From: Clostridia bacterium
GTDB taxonomy: Bacteria; Bacillota; Clostridia; Oscillospirales; QAMX01
Reading direction: 5' to 3'
Length of the DNA: 52,692 nucleotides
NCBI GenBank assembly: GCA_017532825.1
Contig: JAFXIT010000054.1
Span: 1 to 52,692, forward strand
Made by a program: the position numbers and the translations under genes. Under the pieces are notes generated by a model that was not told where the DNA came from, did no database searches, and saw nothing but the letters and a program-made list of their open reading frames with translations. This document shows, piece by piece, positions 51,374 to 52,692 of this stretch; the first letter of the stretch is position 1, and each line of letters opens with the position of its first letter.

Positions 51374-52461
51374 AAAAGATACTTCTGATTATAATGTTTG
51401 TCCTTGTCATGCCGACTGCCGTCTTTGCCGCATCATCCGATGGAACAAAGGAGACCGATGAGCTTATGTCCGCATTGCCTTCGGATGTCGCAAACGAGGT
51501 AAAGGCAGCAAAAACAAAAGACGGATACGAGCTTGACAGCGGTCTTAAGAATGTTCTCCGAGGGCTAAAGAGCAGACTCGGTGAGATTTTACTTTTTGGA
51601 GTCGAGTGTGCTGTAAAGCTTTTGGCAGTATCGACTGTATGCGGGCTTATAGGTTCTGCTCTTGTTCATCCCGGAACACCCGGAGCGACGGTGTTGAATA
51701 TCTCGGGTGCAGGTTGTGTTGTTGCGGTGGGTATATCGCAGGTAGGCGGAATATTTTCGAGGTGCTCTGAGCTAATAAATCAATTAAACGTCTTTTCGAA
51801 AGCGTTTATTGTTTCTATGAGCGCCGCCACTGCAGCATCCGGTTCTCCGATCGCTGCCTTATCCAAGCAGACTGCGGCTTTACTTGGTGCGGATATACTT
51901 ATTACCTTTTTTTCAAAGACATTGCTTCCTTGCATATATATTTACCTGGGGATACGAGTCCTGCAGATCATTACTGAAAATCAGATGTTTGCAAGACTTT
52001 CTGCGTTTATAAAGGTTTCGGTAACCAATGTGTTGAAATACCTACTGATAATATATTTCGGATATATAAGCATAAACGGTATTGTCAGTCACGCCGCAGA
52101 CACCTTGGCAAAGAAAGCAACGAAAACTGCGGTATCCACGTTGATACCCGTTGTCGGCGGTGTCGTGTCTGACGGAACAGAAGCCGTTTTTGCGGCCGCC
52201 GCAGTACTGAAAAACACAATAGGTGTCTTCGGAGTTATAGCGATAGTAGCAATGGCGGCCTTTCCTCTTGCCTGGATGGGCGTGAACTATCTGATATTGA
52301 GGCTTTCTGCGGCACTTTCTTTCAGCGTCGACGGGGGAGGAGCCTCTCAAGCGATGGACGCTCTTGCAGATTGTTTGTCGTTGGTTTTTGCACTTTGTGC
52401 AGCCGCCGTATCGCTCGTTATGATAACTGCGGTCGTATTTATGAGATCTGCGGGGTATTGA
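51370..52461 (+). CDS. spoIIIAE: Stage III sporulation protein AE
   Basis: 363 residues. A cleavable signal peptide (MKKILLIIMFVLVMPTAVFA) precedes a short soluble part and about seven membrane segments, the normal SpoIIIAE topology and length. It is a multi-pass, permease-like subunit of the mother-cell side of the channel. Confidence 0.94.
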   Translation: MKKILLIIMFVLVMPTAVFAASSDGTKETDELMSALPSDVANEVKAAKTKDGYELDSGLKNVLRGLKSRLGEILLFGVECAVKLLAVSTVCGLIGSALVHPGTPGATVLNISGAGCVVAVGISQVGGIFSRCSELINQLNVFSKAFIVSMSAATAASGSPIAALSKQTAALLGADILITFFSKTLLPCIYIYLGIRVLQIITENQMFARLSAFIKVSVTNVLKYLLIIYFGYISINGIVSHAADTLAKKATKTAVSTLIPVVGGVVSDGTEAVFAAAAVLKNTIGVFGVIAIVAMAAFPLAWMGVNYLILRLSAALSFSVDGGGASQAMDALADCLSLVFALCAAAVSLVMITAVVFMRSAGY

Positions 52462-52465
52462 CGTA

Positions 52466-52692
52466 ATGCTTGAATGGCTTGGTAAATATTTTGTATCCAT
52501 CGCCGCTGCAGGGCTGTTATCAACGTTTGCACCTGTATGCGTCCCGGAAACGGGAAAGACCGTCGTCAAATTTGCGGGAGGTCTGCTTGTAGTACTTGCC
52601 GTACTTTTGCCGCTGAAGAATATTGATGCGCTCGATGTTTCGGAAACGATATCACAGTATCGCTCTAAATATGAGTCTTCGATTATTATGTC
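52466..52692 (+). CDS. spoIIIAF: Stage III sporulation protein AF, 5' part only
   Basis: The first 75 codons (227 nt, ending in a partial codon) before the right edge. Two membrane helices (about residues 5-27 and 35-50) with LLVVLAVLLPLKNID, then the start of the soluble domain. The start ATG is 4 nt after spoIIIAE. spoIIIAG and AH would follow outside the window. Confidence 0.88.
   Translation, partial: MLEWLGKYFVSIAAAGLLSTFAPVCVPETGKTVVKFAGGLLVVLAVLLPLKNIDALDVSETISQYRSKYESSIIM

Noticed and set aside
1..52692. CRISPR array, insertion sequences, rRNA genes, toxin-antitoxin or classical defence islands
   Set aside because: Reading through both strands I saw no regularly spaced repeats, transposases, rRNA segments or known defence gene sets.

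Overview
The window is a gene-dense stretch (no gap over about 215 bp) of a chromosome from an endospore-forming, Gram-positive bacterium of the class Clostridia, probably an Oscillospirales-like gut lineage. The evidence is a spoIIIA operon, a SpoVM micropeptide, the Firmicute orders miaB-mutS-mutL-miaA-hfq, sepF-ylmG-divIVA-lspA-rluD and ylxM-ffh-rpsP-khpA-rimM-trmD, consensus sigma-A promoters with 17-bp spacers, frequent GTG/TTG starts behind strong GGAGG-type ribosome sites, and DUF4364/DUF3048 proteins common in Clostridia. The lineage is inferred, not measured.

Layout. 1-3555: a truncated endonuclease III gene diverges from glyA-rarA-radC. 3577-4605: a bidirectional terminator, a lone methyltransferase and a tRNA-Arg(CCG), both on the minus strand. 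4723-13162: miaB-mutS-mutL-miaA-hfq and an HlyD-like protein, i.e. A37 tRNA modification, mismatch repair and an RNA chaperone. 13174-17499: sepF-ylmG-divIVA-lspA-rluD-HAD phosphatase (division, lipoprotein processing, pseudouridylation). 17533-20867: a MacA-like adaptor and a MacB/FtsX-like permease with no ATPase gene beside them, a DUF6873-like protein, a 53-residue two-helix membrane protein and a 25-residue SpoVM, closed by a strong terminator. 28784 down to 20870 (minus): deoC-cdd-pdp-dGTPase-like-two NrnA-like DHH phosphoesterases-surE-xerC-unknown membrane protein, which reads as a nucleotide and deoxynucleoside turnover operon. 28902-36079: galK-DUF4364-DUF3048 lipoprotein-prfA-tsaC/sua5-coaE-M18 aminopeptidase. 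36090-37155: a strongly expressed class II aldolase unit. 37172-37663: an unknown gene. 41316 down to 37660 (minus): ylxM-ffh-rpsP-khpA, an intrinsic terminator, then rimM-trmD. 41385-48761: one 2458-residue cyclic beta-1,2-glucan synthase-like enzyme. 49201 down to 48806 (minus): a small MazG pyrophosphohydrolase. 49282 to the end: spoIIIAA-AF, with AF cut by the window edge.

Most of this is core machinery. The points most worth a second look are: the spoVM micro-operon with an unrecognised two-helix protein; a rimM gene with no ATG/GTG/TTG start, placed directly after a strong terminator; a 10-bp-arm palindrome starting at about +2 of the ylxM-ffh transcript; a CoaE-like kinase whose P-loop lysine reads threonine; an orphan MacA/MacB-like pair; and the giant glucan synthase. 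I saw no CRISPR array, insertion sequence, prophage or rRNA. All functional calls come from motifs and synteny read by eye; no searches were run.
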